A DNA stretch of 64,000 nt. It comes from Ornithinimicrobium sp. F0845 (GTDB taxonomy: Bacteria > Actinomycetota > Actinomycetes > Actinomycetales > Dermatophilaceae). The stretch is from positions 1-64,000 of the forward strand of contig NZ_JALKAL010000014.1 of assembly GCF_023015765.1 (NCBI RefSeq), read 5' to 3'. Below, one piece after another: positions 15,952-25,901 of this stretch. The notes beneath the pieces were generated by a model that saw only the letters and a program-made list of their open reading frames with translations, was not told the DNA's origin and made no database searches. Numbering within the stretch: position 1 is the stretch's first letter; each line of letters starts with the position of its first letter. The position numbers and the translations under genes are program-made.

Positions 15952-18153
15952 TCAGGCCTGCGCTGCCGTGGGGCGCAGCTGCTCCGCCAGAGCGAGCAAC
16001 GCCTCGCGCTGAGGGGTGTCGTCGGTGCCCGTCGCATGCGTCATCAGGTAGTCGATGAGGCGTGCCACCCCATGGTCGGCACGTCCGGCGTCGACGTCGA
16101 GGAGCGCCAGGAGGGCGACGACGGCCGCACTGTCACTGCGCTGGACCGCCACCTCGCTCAGCACGGTCTCCGCCTCCGCCGACCGTCCCAGGTCCCGCAG
16201 CGCCGTGGCCATCGCGACCTGCGCCCGGAACCGGTGCGGCTCACGCAACCTGGCGTTGAGCGCCTCGCGATAGCGACTGACGGCCTGGGTGGTCTGCCCT
16301 GCGGCCTCGAGCGCCGCCGCGAGCTCGAACACCAGGCGCGGGTCCTCGGGCGCCTGCTCGAGCAGGTTGCGCGCCGCCTCGACCCGCTCGGCGGGCGGCT
16401 GGTCCTGGATCGCGCCGAGCACCGCCTCGAGCTCGTGCTCACCGCGCGCGGCCTTGACCTTGCGCCGGATCTGCCGGGCCGAGTCCTGGTGCGCGCCATG
16501 ACTGGTCAGCCAGTCGACCACCCCGGGCCGGTCGCGGTGCACCATGAGGGCACCGACGTCGCCGTCGGCCATGTGGTCGAGCAGGGTCTCCAGTCCGGCG
16601 ACCTCGTCCTCGGAGGACCCGGACGAGACGGCCCCCACGTTGGCCAGCCCCTGCACGAACTGGGCCTCGAGGTTCTCCATGGTGCGTCCGCGCAGGTAGT
16701 GCCCCTTGTGGACGATATGCACGCGGTCCGCGCGCCGCCCGGCGATCTCGCCCAGCCCGATGAGGATGTCATCGGTCCGATCGCCGACGCCACCGAGCCC
16801 GAGGTGCACCCGGTCCCCCGGCGGACGCAGACCCTCGGCCACGTTGAGCAGGGCCTCCAGGCCGGCCTCGTTGTGCGCCAGGTCGATGATCATCGTCGCG
16901 CTGCCCCCGGCGGGCAGGGGGACGGTCCACACGTTCATCCGGCCGGGGTTGTGCTCCAAGTCGGGCGCGAAGGTGCGCAGCCCCTCGATCACCGCCTCCC
17001 GCGGCAGCCCCAGGCCGAGCCCGCCGGCCGTCGCCGCCAGCGCGTTGGCGATGTTGTGCTCCGAGAGACCGGACAGGGTCATCGGCACGTCCAGGATCCG
17101 GATCAGCCGGTCCGGGTCGGCGCCGCGGCGCAGGATGACGATGTCGCCCTCCAGGACCGTCATGCCACGGCCGCCCCGCTCGACGGTCTCCCGCAGGGCC
17201 GGGGAGTCCGGGTCGAGGCTGAACATCCAGAGCCGTCCACTGGCCTGCGCGGCCATGGCGCGCACCCGCGGGTCGTCGCCGTTGAGCACGACCCAGCCGT
17301 CCTTGCGGGTGACCCTGGTGATGATGGACTTGACCTCGGCCAGCTGGTCGACGGTGTCGATGCCGTGCAGGCCCAGGTGGTCCGCGGTGACATTGGTGAC
17401 GATGCTGACGTCGTTGTGGGAGACCCCCATGCCCTTGAGCAGCAGACCGCCACGCGCCGTCTCGAGCAGCCCCAGCTCGACCGACCGGTCCTCCAGGACG
17501 TTGCGGGCCCCGGACGGTCCGGAGTAGTCACCGGCGACCTTGAGGTCACCCTGGATGAAGACGCCCTCGGTCGAGCTCCAGCCGCAGCGCAGCCCGGCGG
17601 TCATGCCCATGTGCGCCAGCAGCCGGGTGGTCGAGGTCTTGCCGTTGGTGCCGGTGATCGAGGCTACCGGGATCCGGGGTCGGAGCTGGGCGGGACGAGA
17701 GGCGTCGTCGGCCGACCGCACCTGCTCCGCACCGTGAGCCAGCAGGTCGTCCGCGTCCTCGCCCGCCAGCAGCCCGGCCAGGGTGGGGCCGAGCGCCTCG
17801 CCCAGCGTCACGGCCCGCCCGCGGTGGCGCCACGGGAAGGCGACGATGACAGAGTCCAGGTCGGTGCCGACCCGCACCCGGGCGCCAACCCGGCTCGGCA
17901 CCGCGTCGGCGATCCGCCGCAGGACGGTGCCGGCCAGCCGGCTCAGGAAGCGCTGTCGCTGCTCGGTGTGCGGTGCTCCAGGGACGGCCCGACGGAGCCC
18001 CACCACGTCGGCGATCGCCGTCGCCGCCTGGGCGTTGAGCGCCTGGAAGCCGGGCAGGGAGAGGCTCACCTTGACGGCAGGGCGCGCGAAGTACAGATTC
18101 GGCCCCTCGAGCAGGCGCACCTCGGTCACCTGGACCGTGGTCGCGTCGGTCAT
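15952..18153 (-). CDS. Mur-ligase-family protein with TPR-like C-terminal extension
   Basis: A protein of 733 residues. Residues 1-160 (MTDATTVQVTEVRLLEGPNL and onward) resemble the start of the cyanophycin synthetase next door. A Mur-ligase domain follows, with its P-loop at about 166 (SITGTNGKTSTTRLL), the TNVTADHLGLHGID segment and a DLAHNEAG motif. There is no ATP-grasp domain. From about residue 575 the sequence turns into alpha-helical repeats (NLLEQAPEDPRLVFELAAAL; ALRDLGRSAEAETVLSEVAV) of tetratricopeptide type. It probably ligates an amino acid or peptide to a carboxylate with ATP; the substrate is unknown. It lies 5 bp after fabI in a fabG-fabI operon and is convergent with cphA. 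Confidence 0.8.
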   Translation of the reverse strand: MTDATTVQVTEVRLLEGPNLYFARPAVKVSLSLPGFQALNAQAATAIADVVGLRRAVPGAPHTEQRQRFLSRLAGTVLRRIADAVPSRVGARVRVGTDLDSVIVAFPWRHRGRAVTLGEALGPTLAGLLAGEDADDLLAHGAEQVRSADDASRPAQLRPRIPVASITGTNGKTSTTRLLAHMGMTAGLRCGWSSTEGVFIQGDLKVAGDYSGPSGARNVLEDRSVELGLLETARGGLLLKGMGVSHNDVSIVTNVTADHLGLHGIDTVDQLAEVKSIITRVTRKDGWVVLNGDDPRVRAMAAQASGRLWMFSLDPDSPALRETVERGGRGMTVLEGDIVILRRGADPDRLIRILDVPMTLSGLSEHNIANALAATAGGLGLGLPREAVIEGLRTFAPDLEHNPGRMNVWTVPLPAGGSATMIIDLAHNEAGLEALLNVAEGLRPPGDRVHLGLGGVGDRTDDILIGLGEIAGRRADRVHIVHKGHYLRGRTMENLEAQFVQGLANVGAVSSGSSEDEVAGLETLLDHMADGDVGALMVHRDRPGVVDWLTSHGAHQDSARQIRRKVKAARGEHELEAVLGAIQDQPPAERVEAARNLLEQAPEDPRLVFELAAALEAAGQTTQAVSRYREALNARLREPHRFRAQVAMATALRDLGRSAEAETVLSEVAVQRSDSAAVVALLALLDVDAGRADHGVARLIDYLMTHATGTDDTPQREALLALAEQLRPTAAQA

Positions 18154-18158
18154 CGTGC

Positions 18159-18914
18159 TCAGAAGCCCATCGCGTGGAACCCGCCGTCCACGTGGACGAT
18201 CTCTCCGGTGGTCGCGGGGAACCAGTCGGACATCAGGGCGACACACGCCCTGGCCGCGGGCTCGGCGTCCTTGAGGTCCCAGCCCAGCGGCGAGCGCTCG
18301 CCCCACTTCTCGAACTGCTCGAACATCGGGATGGACCGGGCGGCGGTCGTGGCGATGGGGCCCGCGGACACCAGGTTGGAGCGGATCCCCTTGGGCCCGA
18401 GGTCCCGGGCGAGGTAGCGGTTGGTCGACTCGAACGCCGCCTTGGCGACTCCCATCCAGTCATACACCGGCCAGGCCTGCTGGGCGTCCAGGGTGAGCCC
18501 GACGACGCTGCTGCCCTCACGCATCAGCGGCAGGGCCGCGACGGCCAGGGACTTCAGGGAGTATGCCGAGACCTGCAGTGCCGTCGCGACGTCCTCCCAC
18601 GTGGCGTTGAGGAAGTCGAACGCACCGGCGGGGGCGAACCCGATCGAGTGCAGCACGCCGTCCAGGTGGTCGGTGTGCTCCGTCAGCCGCTCGGCAAGGG
18701 TGTCCAGGTGCTCCTGGTTGGACACGTCCAGCTCGACCACCTCCGGGGTGACCGGCAGCCTCTTGGCGATGGACTGGGTGATCCGGAAGGTCCGGCCGAA
18801 GGAGGTGAGCACCACCTCGGCGCCCTGCTCCTGAGCAAGGCGGGCGACGTGGAACGCGATGGAGGAGTCCATGAGGACCCCAGTGATGAGGAGCTTCTTA
18901 CCGTCGAGCAGCAT
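18159..18914 (-). CDS. fabI: Enoyl-ACP reductase (NADH), InhA type
   Basis: A protein of 251 residues that reduces trans-2-enoyl-ACP in the last step of each fatty acid elongation round. The start MLLDGKKLLITGVLMDSSIA has the FabI/InhA-type nucleotide loop, and the active-site tyrosine and lysine lie in YDWMGVAKAAFES (Y-x6-K). HVDGGFHAMGF closes the protein. It follows fabG by 41 bp and precedes the Mur-ligase gene by 5 bp. In mycobacteria the matching operon is fabG-inhA-hemH. Confidence 0.96.
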   Translation of the reverse strand: MLLDGKKLLITGVLMDSSIAFHVARLAQEQGAEVVLTSFGRTFRITQSIAKRLPVTPEVVELDVSNQEHLDTLAERLTEHTDHLDGVLHSIGFAPAGAFDFLNATWEDVATALQVSAYSLKSLAVAALPLMREGSSVVGLTLDAQQAWPVYDWMGVAKAAFESTNRYLARDLGPKGIRSNLVSAGPIATTAARSIPMFEQFEKWGERSPLGWDLKDAEPAARACVALMSDWFPATTGEIVHVDGGFHAMGF

Positions 18915-18955
18915 GGGGAGCAGACTAGCGTCCCGCCGGGCCGGTCGTGACCACC

Positions 18956-20348
<1,393 letters not shown>

Positions 20349-20351
20349 GCG

Positions 20352-21146
20352 TTGCTGCGCACACTCCTGACCCGCCGTTGGCTCACCGCCCTGGCGCTCG
20401 CCCTCGTCTTTGCCGTCGTGGCGGTCCTGCTCGGCAACTGGCAGTTCTCCCGGCACCAGGACAAGGTGGCCGCGCGCGACCGGGTCGAGGCGCACTACGG
20501 CGCCGACCCGGTCCCCCTCGCCGAGGTCACCACCGACCCTTTCTCACCTGCCGACGAGTGGATCCGTGTCACGACCTCCGGCGCCTATGTCCCGCAGGAC
20601 CAGCTCTTCGTGCGCAACCGTCCCCACGAGGGCACGTTCGGCTACGAGGTGCTCGTCCCCCTGGAGACCCCCGGGGGCACGCTGGCCGTCAACCGGGGGT
20701 GGGTCGCCAACGCCGAGGACGCCAGCACGCTGCCCGAGGTGCCGCCCGCCCCCGAGGGCCAGGTCGAGGTGACCGGCTGGCTGCGTCCCGGCGAGCAGGA
20801 TCTGGGCCGCGACCTGCCCGACGGGCAGCTGGCCTCGATCAACCTGGCCGGTGCCGCAGAGCAGTGGGAGCGGCCGGTGCTCGGTGCCTACCTGGTCCTG
20901 GAGACGGAGCAATATGCCGGGGAGCCGGGACGTGAGATCCCTCGCCCGACGCCGCTGGCCGCCCCGCGCACGGCGCTGGGGTCGCACTTCGCCTACTCCC
21001 TGCAGTGGTGGTTGACCTCGCCGGTCGGGCTCATCCTCGTCCTGGTCATGGCGCGGCGGGAGTGGCGTGAGGGGCAGCCCGGTGGCGCCGCGCCCCGGGC
21101 GGCCCGCCCCCAGAAGGTGCGCATCTGGGACGAGGAGGACGGGTAG
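20352..21146 (+). CDS. SURF1-family cytochrome oxidase assembly protein
   Basis: A protein of 264 residues with one membrane helix at each end (RRWLTALALALVFAVVAVLL, then SPVGLILVLVMARREW) and an external domain between them. The GNWQFSRHQDK, RNRPHEGTFGYEVLVPL and AVNRGWVAN segments mark SURF1/Shy1, which helps insert heme A into cytochrome c oxidase. It starts with TTG at 20352. Function fits with ctaA and ctaB further along the window. Confidence 0.9.
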   Translation: MLRTLLTRRWLTALALALVFAVVAVLLGNWQFSRHQDKVAARDRVEAHYGADPVPLAEVTTDPFSPADEWIRVTTSGAYVPQDQLFVRNRPHEGTFGYEVLVPLETPGGTLAVNRGWVANAEDASTLPEVPPAPEGQVEVTGWLRPGEQDLGRDLPDGQLASINLAGAAEQWERPVLGAYLVLETEQYAGEPGREIPRPTPLAAPRTALGSHFAYSLQWWLTSPVGLILVLVMARREWREGQPGGAAPRAARPQKVRIWDEEDG

Positions 21147-21240
21147 CGCCGGGGATCTCGCGGTGACCCTGAGGGCCGCTATAGCGCACCGATAGACCCA
21201 CGACCCGCTCGGTCGTGAGGGCGGGTGCGAGCATGAGCCC

Positions 21241-22008
21241 ATGGATTGTGGACTGGCAGGCCGTGGCTACGTCGTCACCGGAGGGTCGCGCGGTCTGGGC
21301 CGGGCCACCGCGGAGTGCCTCGTCCGGGACGGGGCCGACGTGCTGGTGGTCGGTCGGGATCCGGACCAGGGTGCCCGCACCGCGGGCGAGCTGACCGGGC
21401 TCGGGGCGGGCACGGCATACTTCCTGGCCGCGGATCTGGCCGACCCGGACGCCGCCGAGTCGATCCGCGTCAGGGCCCGGGAGGAGCTGGACACCGTGGA
21501 CGGCGCCGTCCTCAGCGTGGGTGGCCCGCCCGCCGGCCGCTTCCGCGAGCGGACCGACCAGGAGTGGCGGGCCGCCTTCGAGCAGGTCCACCTCGGCCCG
21601 CTGCGCGTCGCGCGTGCCCTGCTGGAGGACGCGGACCGGCCGATCGCCGTGACCTTCGTGCTGTCGACGTCGGTGCGCTCACCGTTGCCGGAGTTCGCGA
21701 TCTCCAACGGGCTCCGCCCGGGCCTGGCGATGGCGGCCAAGACGATGGCCGACGAGTACGGCCCCGACGGGCACCGGGTCAACTGCCTGCTGCCGGGCCG
21801 CTTCGACACCGACCGGGTGCGCGCGCTGGACGAGGCCACCGGCGACCCGGCAGGACGGCGCGCCGCGCACGCAGCCATCGTCCCCCTGGGCCGCCTCGGG
21901 CAGCCCGAGGAGTTTGGTGCCGTCGCCGCCTTCGTCACCTCACCGATCGCCTCCTACATGACCGGCAGCGTGGTCACCGTGGACGGTGGGCAGACCAGGA
22001 CGATCTGA
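21241..22008 (+). CDS. SDR-fold oxidoreductase lacking the usual Tyr/Lys pair
   Basis: A protein of 255 residues with a classical SDR fold. The nucleotide loop VVTGGSRGLGRA is intact and the C-terminus ends TGSVVTVDGGQTRTI, as in FabG-like proteins. Where YxxxK is expected it reads FAISNGLRPGLAMAAKTMA, so both the catalytic tyrosine and lysine appear replaced, and the usual NNAG is SVGGPP. It may bind a nucleotide without classical dehydrogenase chemistry, or use other residues. Substrate unknown. Confidence 0.8.
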   Translation: MDCGLAGRGYVVTGGSRGLGRATAECLVRDGADVLVVGRDPDQGARTAGELTGLGAGTAYFLAADLADPDAAESIRVRAREELDTVDGAVLSVGGPPAGRFRERTDQEWRAAFEQVHLGPLRVARALLEDADRPIAVTFVLSTSVRSPLPEFAISNGLRPGLAMAAKTMADEYGPDGHRVNCLLPGRFDTDRVRALDEATGDPAGRRAAHAAIVPLGRLGQPEEFGAVAAFVTSPIASYMTGSVVTVDGGQTRTI

Positions 22009-22105
22009 GACGAGGGGCGACCCACTGGGCCGGAGTCGTGCGCACGGACTACGCTCTGTGCCTGCCGGCGTCCAGCCTGGCCCGTCCCGACACGAGGAGC
22101 TGACC

Positions 22106-22522
22106 ATGCCCATTGCCGTGGCTCACAGCGCACTGCCCGAGGCCCGCACGGCCGTGGTGGCTGCCCTCGACTGGGCCCGCACCCACCAGACCTCGCTGGT
22201 GGTGCTCCACGTCGAGGAGACCGGCACGGTGGGCACGCCCGGCCTCCCCGCCTCCGAGAGTGAGGTGCGCGCCGTCGAGCAGGAGGTGCAGACGGTCATC
22301 GACGAGCAGCCCGGGGAGGCCCCGGACTGGCGGGTGGTCTCGACGACCTCCGCCCGTGACGTGGCGTCCGCGCTGCTGCAGCTCATCGCCGCGCACGATG
22401 TCGACCTGGTGGTGGTCGGGTCCCGCCGGCGCACAGAGATCGGGAAGTTCTTCATGGGTCGCACGGTCCAGCGCCTGGTGCTGGACTCCCCCGTGCCGGT
22501 CCTGGTGGTCAAGAACAGCTGA
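22106..22522 (+). CDS. Universal stress protein (UspA family)
   Basis: A small cytoplasmic protein of 138 residues with the Usp alpha/beta fold. The C-terminal VVVGSRRRTEIGKFFMGRTV segment matches the G-x2-G-x9-G(S/T) ATP-binding region only partly. A GAGGAG site lies seven bases before the ATG. Such proteins accumulate in stress and stationary phase; the exact role is unknown. Confidence 0.85.
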   Translation: MPIAVAHSALPEARTAVVAALDWARTHQTSLVVLHVEETGTVGTPGLPASESEVRAVEQEVQTVIDEQPGEAPDWRVVSTTSARDVASALLQLIAAHDVDLVVVGSRRRTEIGKFFMGRTVQRLVLDSPVPVLVVKNS

Positions 22523-22582
22523 GTGATGGCGCCCGCGGCGCCCGGCACGCCCGAGCGCGGTGGCCGCACCCCCGGCGTAGAT

Positions 22583-22619
22583 TGACAAGTCCCTTGTCAT
22601 TATGACAGTCTCCTTGTCA
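22583..22619 (+). promoter_or_regulatory. Twin 17-bp palindromic operators upstream of the MarR gene
   Basis: TGACAAGTCCCTTGTCA (22583-22599, perfect 7-bp arms) and TGACAGTCTCCTTGTCA (22603-22619) lie 20 bp apart, about two helical turns. The second ends on the first base of the ATG at 22619. They are the likely binding sites for the MarR protein itself, which would then repress its own gene and the hydrolase. TTGACA at 22582-22587 may be the -35, but no clear -10 follows at the right distance. Confidence 0.75.
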
Positions 22620-23137
22620 TGTCACGATCGTCGTCGCGCAGGTCGGCGGCTTCTTCGGGAGCCCAGCTGTATGCCGTGCTGCAGCGAGTCCGACCCGTCC
22701 ACGAACTCGCTGCACGAGCGGTGGAAGCCGGGTTGGCCGACACCGCCCTGACGGTCCCGCTACGCGCCGTCCTCGAGCGGGTCCACGCCCACGGACCGCA
22801 GACCGTGCCGGCCATCGCCCGCAGCCTCTATGTCACCCGGCAGGGTGTGCAGGCCCTGGTGGACCGCGGCAGGGACCTCGGCCTCGTCGAGACCGTGCCG
22901 AACCCCGCGCACCGCCGGTCCCACCTGGTCGTCCTCACACCGGCGGGCAACGACCTGTTCGACACGGTGCGCGCGGACGAGCTGGCCCGCCTGGACGTGG
23001 TGGCGAGCGGACTGGACCCGGTCGACGTCGCCGCGGCCGTCCGCGTCCTCGACCACCTCATCCTCTCCCTCGAGGGCCTCACCCACCCCCAGACACCCAC
23101 GACCTCGACCGACCCCGCTGAAAGGAGCACGCGATGA
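22619..23137 (+). CDS. MarR-family transcriptional regulator
   Basis: A protein of 172 residues with a winged helix-turn-helix. The recognition region is TVPAIARSLYVTRQGVQALV (about residues 62-81), followed by the wing at NPAHRRSHLVVLTPAG. Two palindromes just upstream suggest autorepression. The stop codon overlaps the start of the alpha/beta hydrolase gene (ATGA), so the hydrolase is the probable target. The inducer is unknown. Confidence 0.9.
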   Translation: MSRSSSRRSAASSGAQLYAVLQRVRPVHELAARAVEAGLADTALTVPLRAVLERVHAHGPQTVPAIARSLYVTRQGVQALVDRGRDLGLVETVPNPAHRRSHLVVLTPAGNDLFDTVRADELARLDVVASGLDPVDVAAAVRVLDHLILSLEGLTHPQTPTTSTDPAERSTR

Positions 23138-23967
23138 GCACAACCCAGCAGACTCTGCATCACCTCGAGGTGAACGGAGGGCAGCTTGCCTACGCGCTCG
23201 AGGGCTCCGGGACGCCCCCGGTCGTGCTGCTGCACGCCGGCTATGTCGACCACCGGATGTACGCGCGGGAGCTGGAGCACCTGGCCCGGCGCACCACGAC
23301 CGTGGCCCCTGACGCCCGCACCCACGGGCAGTCCTCCACGGCGATGGCGCCGTTCCGCCACTGCGACGATGTCGCCGCCCTCGTGCGCCACCTCGACCTC
23401 GGCCCGGCCGTGCTCATCGGCACGAGCATGGGAGCCGGAGCAGCCGTCGACACCGCACTGGAGCACCCCGACGCTGTGCGCGCCCTGGTGCTCAGCGGTG
23501 CCGGCACCAGCGAGCCCACCTTCACCTCGCCCGAGGCTCTTGAGCTGCTGCACCGGGCGGAGCAGGCCGTCGCACGGCAGGACGTCGCAGCCTGGCTGGA
23601 GGCCACCCTGGCCTGGGCCGCGGGCCCAGAGCGAGACCTGTCCGACGTCGATGCCGCCGTGGGCGAGCTCCTGTCGGATCTCCACCAGGAGTTCGTCCGC
23701 ACCCACATCCGTCCCGGCGTGGTCCCACCCGAGGCCGTCGCGAAGTCCTGGGAGCGGCTGGATGAGATCACCGTCCCGGTGCTCGGCATCGTCGGCGAGC
23801 TGGACTTCACCGACCACCACGAGATGACCGAGCGCGCCGTCAGCGCCGTCCGGGACGGGCGCGGAGTGGTGCGCATCCCCAACGCGGGTCACTACCCGAA
23901 CCTCGAGCAACCGACCGCCTGGGAGCGCGCCGTGGACGACTTCCTCGGCGACGTGCTGTCCGGCTGA
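23134..23967 (+). CDS. Alpha/beta hydrolase
   Basis: A protein of 277 residues with the alpha/beta-hydrolase fold. The oxyanion/HG-like segment is VVLLHAGYVDHRMY, the nucleophile elbow is LIGTSMGAGAA, an acid is likely in GIVGELDFTDHHE and the histidine is in IPNAGHYPNLEQP. Its substrate is unknown. It is co-transcribed with the MarR regulator through an ATGA overlap, which suggests induction by a small hydrophobic or ester compound. Confidence 0.9.
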   Translation: MSTTQQTLHHLEVNGGQLAYALEGSGTPPVVLLHAGYVDHRMYARELEHLARRTTTVAPDARTHGQSSTAMAPFRHCDDVAALVRHLDLGPAVLIGTSMGAGAAVDTALEHPDAVRALVLSGAGTSEPTFTSPEALELLHRAEQAVARQDVAAWLEATLAWAAGPERDLSDVDAAVGELLSDLHQEFVRTHIRPGVVPPEAVAKSWERLDEITVPVLGIVGELDFTDHHEMTERAVSAVRDGRGVVRIPNAGHYPNLEQPTAWERAVDDFLGDVLSG

Positions 23968-23998
23968 GGCAGGAGCAGCCGCTCGGCTCACGCGGGAG

Positions 23999-25885
23999 TC
24001 AGCCGGTGCGGAACGGTGTGTCCCGGAACTGCGTGTCGTGCAGGGTCCGGTAGAGGCCCCCCTCGGCCATCAGCTCCTCGTGCGTCCCCCGCTGCACGAT
24101 GCGGCCGCGGTCCATCACCAGGATCAGGTCCGCGCCGTGGACGGTGCTCAGCCGGTGCGCGATCACCAGGGACGTCCGACCGGTGAGGGCCTCGTCCAGC
24201 GCCCGCTGCACCGCGGCCTCGGACTCGCTGTCCAGGTGAGCAGTGGCCTCGTCCAGCAGGACGACGGCGGGCGCCTTCAGGAGCAGCCGGGCGATGGCCA
24301 GCCGCTGCTTCTCGCCGCCCGACAGCCGGTGGCCGCGGTCGCCGACGACGGTGTCCAGCCCGTCCGGGAGACGCTCCACCAGTGACCAGACCTGAGCCGC
24401 GCGCAGCGCCTGCTCGAGCTGGTCCTGCGTGGCCTCGGGTGCGCCGTAGCGCAGATTGGCCCTGATCGTGTCGTTGAACATGTGGGCCTCCTGGGTGACC
24501 ACGCCCACCGTGCGGGACAGGCTCGCCAGGGTGGCTGTCCGCAGGTCGGTGCCGCCGATCCGGACGGTGCCCTCGGAGGGGTCGTAGAGCCGGGAGACCA
24601 GCGAGGTCAGCGTGGTCTTGCCGGCACCGCTGGGGCCGACCAGGGCCACCAGCTGCCCGGCCCCGATGTGCACCTGCAGGTCCCGCAGCACCGGTCCGCT
24701 GTCCGTGGCGTCGAGGTCCGGTCGGCTCTCCAGGGACGCGATGGAAACCTCCGCGGCACCCGGGTAGGCGAAGGACACATCGTCCAGCTCGATGTCCACC
24801 GGACCCTCCGGCAGATCGACGGCGTCCGGCGCCTCCTGCACCAGCGGCTCGAGGTCGAGCACCTCGAAGATCCGCTCGAAGGAGACCAGCGCCGTCATGA
24901 TGTCGACGCGCACGTTGGACAGGGCCGTCAGCGGGCCGTACATCCGGCCGAGCAGTGCCGCCATCGCGACGAGGGTGCCCACCGAGAGGTCCCCGGCGAC
25001 CGCCATCAGGCCACCCAGGCCATACACCAGGGCCGTGGCGAGGGCGGCGACCAGGCCGAGGCCGGCCATGAAGATCACCCGGTTGACCGAGATCCGGACC
25101 CCGGCGTCGCGCACCCCCCGGGCGCGCTCGGCATACTCCCGCTCCTCCTGAACAGGCCGACCGAACAGGCGCACGAGCAGGGCACCGGCCACGTTGAACC
25201 GCTCGGTCATCCGGGTGGCCAGCTCGGCGTTCAGCGTCATCTGCTGCCGGGTCAGCGCCGAGAGCCGCTGGCCCATCCGGTGGGCCGGGACCAGGAAGAT
25301 CGGCAGGAGCAGCAGGGCCAGGAGGGTGATCAGCCACGACATGGTCAGCAGGGCACCGAGGATCAGCGCGAGGGACACCACGTTGCTGACCAGGCCGGAC
25401 AGGATGCTGGTGAACGCGGTCTGGGCACCGATCACGTCGGTGTTCAGCCGGTTGACCAGGGCGCCGGTCTGGGCGCGGGTGAAGAAGGCGATCGGCTGGC
25501 GCAGGACGTGCGAGAAGACCTCGGTGCGCAGGTTGAGGATCAGACCCTCGCCGATGCGCGAGCCGTAGTAGCGGGTGACGACCGTGAGCCCGGCCTCAAT
25601 GACGGCCAGCGCGGCGACGACCACGCCGAGGGTGATGACGGTGCCACGGTCGCGCGGGATGACGCCATGGTCGATGATCCGGCCCAGGAGTAGCGGTGTC
25701 GCCACGCCCAGGGCGGCGACCACCACGGTCAGCACCAGGAAGAGGCTGATGTCCGAGCGGAACGGGCGGCCGTAGCCGAGCACCCGCCGACCGGTGCCCT
25801 CGCGGAGACGGTGGTCCCGGACGGACCGGTCGCGCGAGAAACCACGGACAGTGGCTCCGGGCCCGTGTCCCGGACCCATCGTCAC
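23999..25885 (-). CDS. ABC exporter, fused membrane and ATPase domains
   Basis: A half-transporter of about 628 residues: a six-helix membrane domain (from SDISLFLVLTVVVAALGVAT) at about residues 40-330, then a nucleotide-binding domain with Walker A VGPSGAGKTTLTS, signature RLSGGEKQRLAIARLL and Walker B VVLLDEATAHLDSESE. It resembles lipid/multidrug exporters of the MsbA/LmrA type. The chosen GTG at 25885 sits seven bases after an AGGGGAG site; the ATG two codons later is spaced less well. It follows the ABC-F gene closely on the same strand. Confidence 0.9.
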   Translation of the reverse strand: MTMGPGHGPGATVRGFSRDRSVRDHRLREGTGRRVLGYGRPFRSDISLFLVLTVVVAALGVATPLLLGRIIDHGVIPRDRGTVITLGVVVAALAVIEAGLTVVTRYYGSRIGEGLILNLRTEVFSHVLRQPIAFFTRAQTGALVNRLNTDVIGAQTAFTSILSGLVSNVVSLALILGALLTMSWLITLLALLLLPIFLVPAHRMGQRLSALTRQQMTLNAELATRMTERFNVAGALLVRLFGRPVQEEREYAERARGVRDAGVRISVNRVIFMAGLGLVAALATALVYGLGGLMAVAGDLSVGTLVAMAALLGRMYGPLTALSNVRVDIMTALVSFERIFEVLDLEPLVQEAPDAVDLPEGPVDIELDDVSFAYPGAAEVSIASLESRPDLDATDSGPVLRDLQVHIGAGQLVALVGPSGAGKTTLTSLVSRLYDPSEGTVRIGGTDLRTATLASLSRTVGVVTQEAHMFNDTIRANLRYGAPEATQDQLEQALRAAQVWSLVERLPDGLDTVVGDRGHRLSGGEKQRLAIARLLLKAPAVVLLDEATAHLDSESEAAVQRALDEALTGRTSLVIAHRLSTVHGADLILVMDRGRIVQRGTHEELMAEGGLYRTLHDTQFRDTPFRTG

Positions 25886-25901
25886 GGTCGCGCTCCCCTG
25901 C

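Noticed and set aside
22582-22611. A full sigma-70-type promoter starting with TTGACA upstream of the MarR gene
   Set aside because: No TAnnnT sits 16-18 bp downstream. Only the -35-like hexamer is present, and it falls inside the operator.
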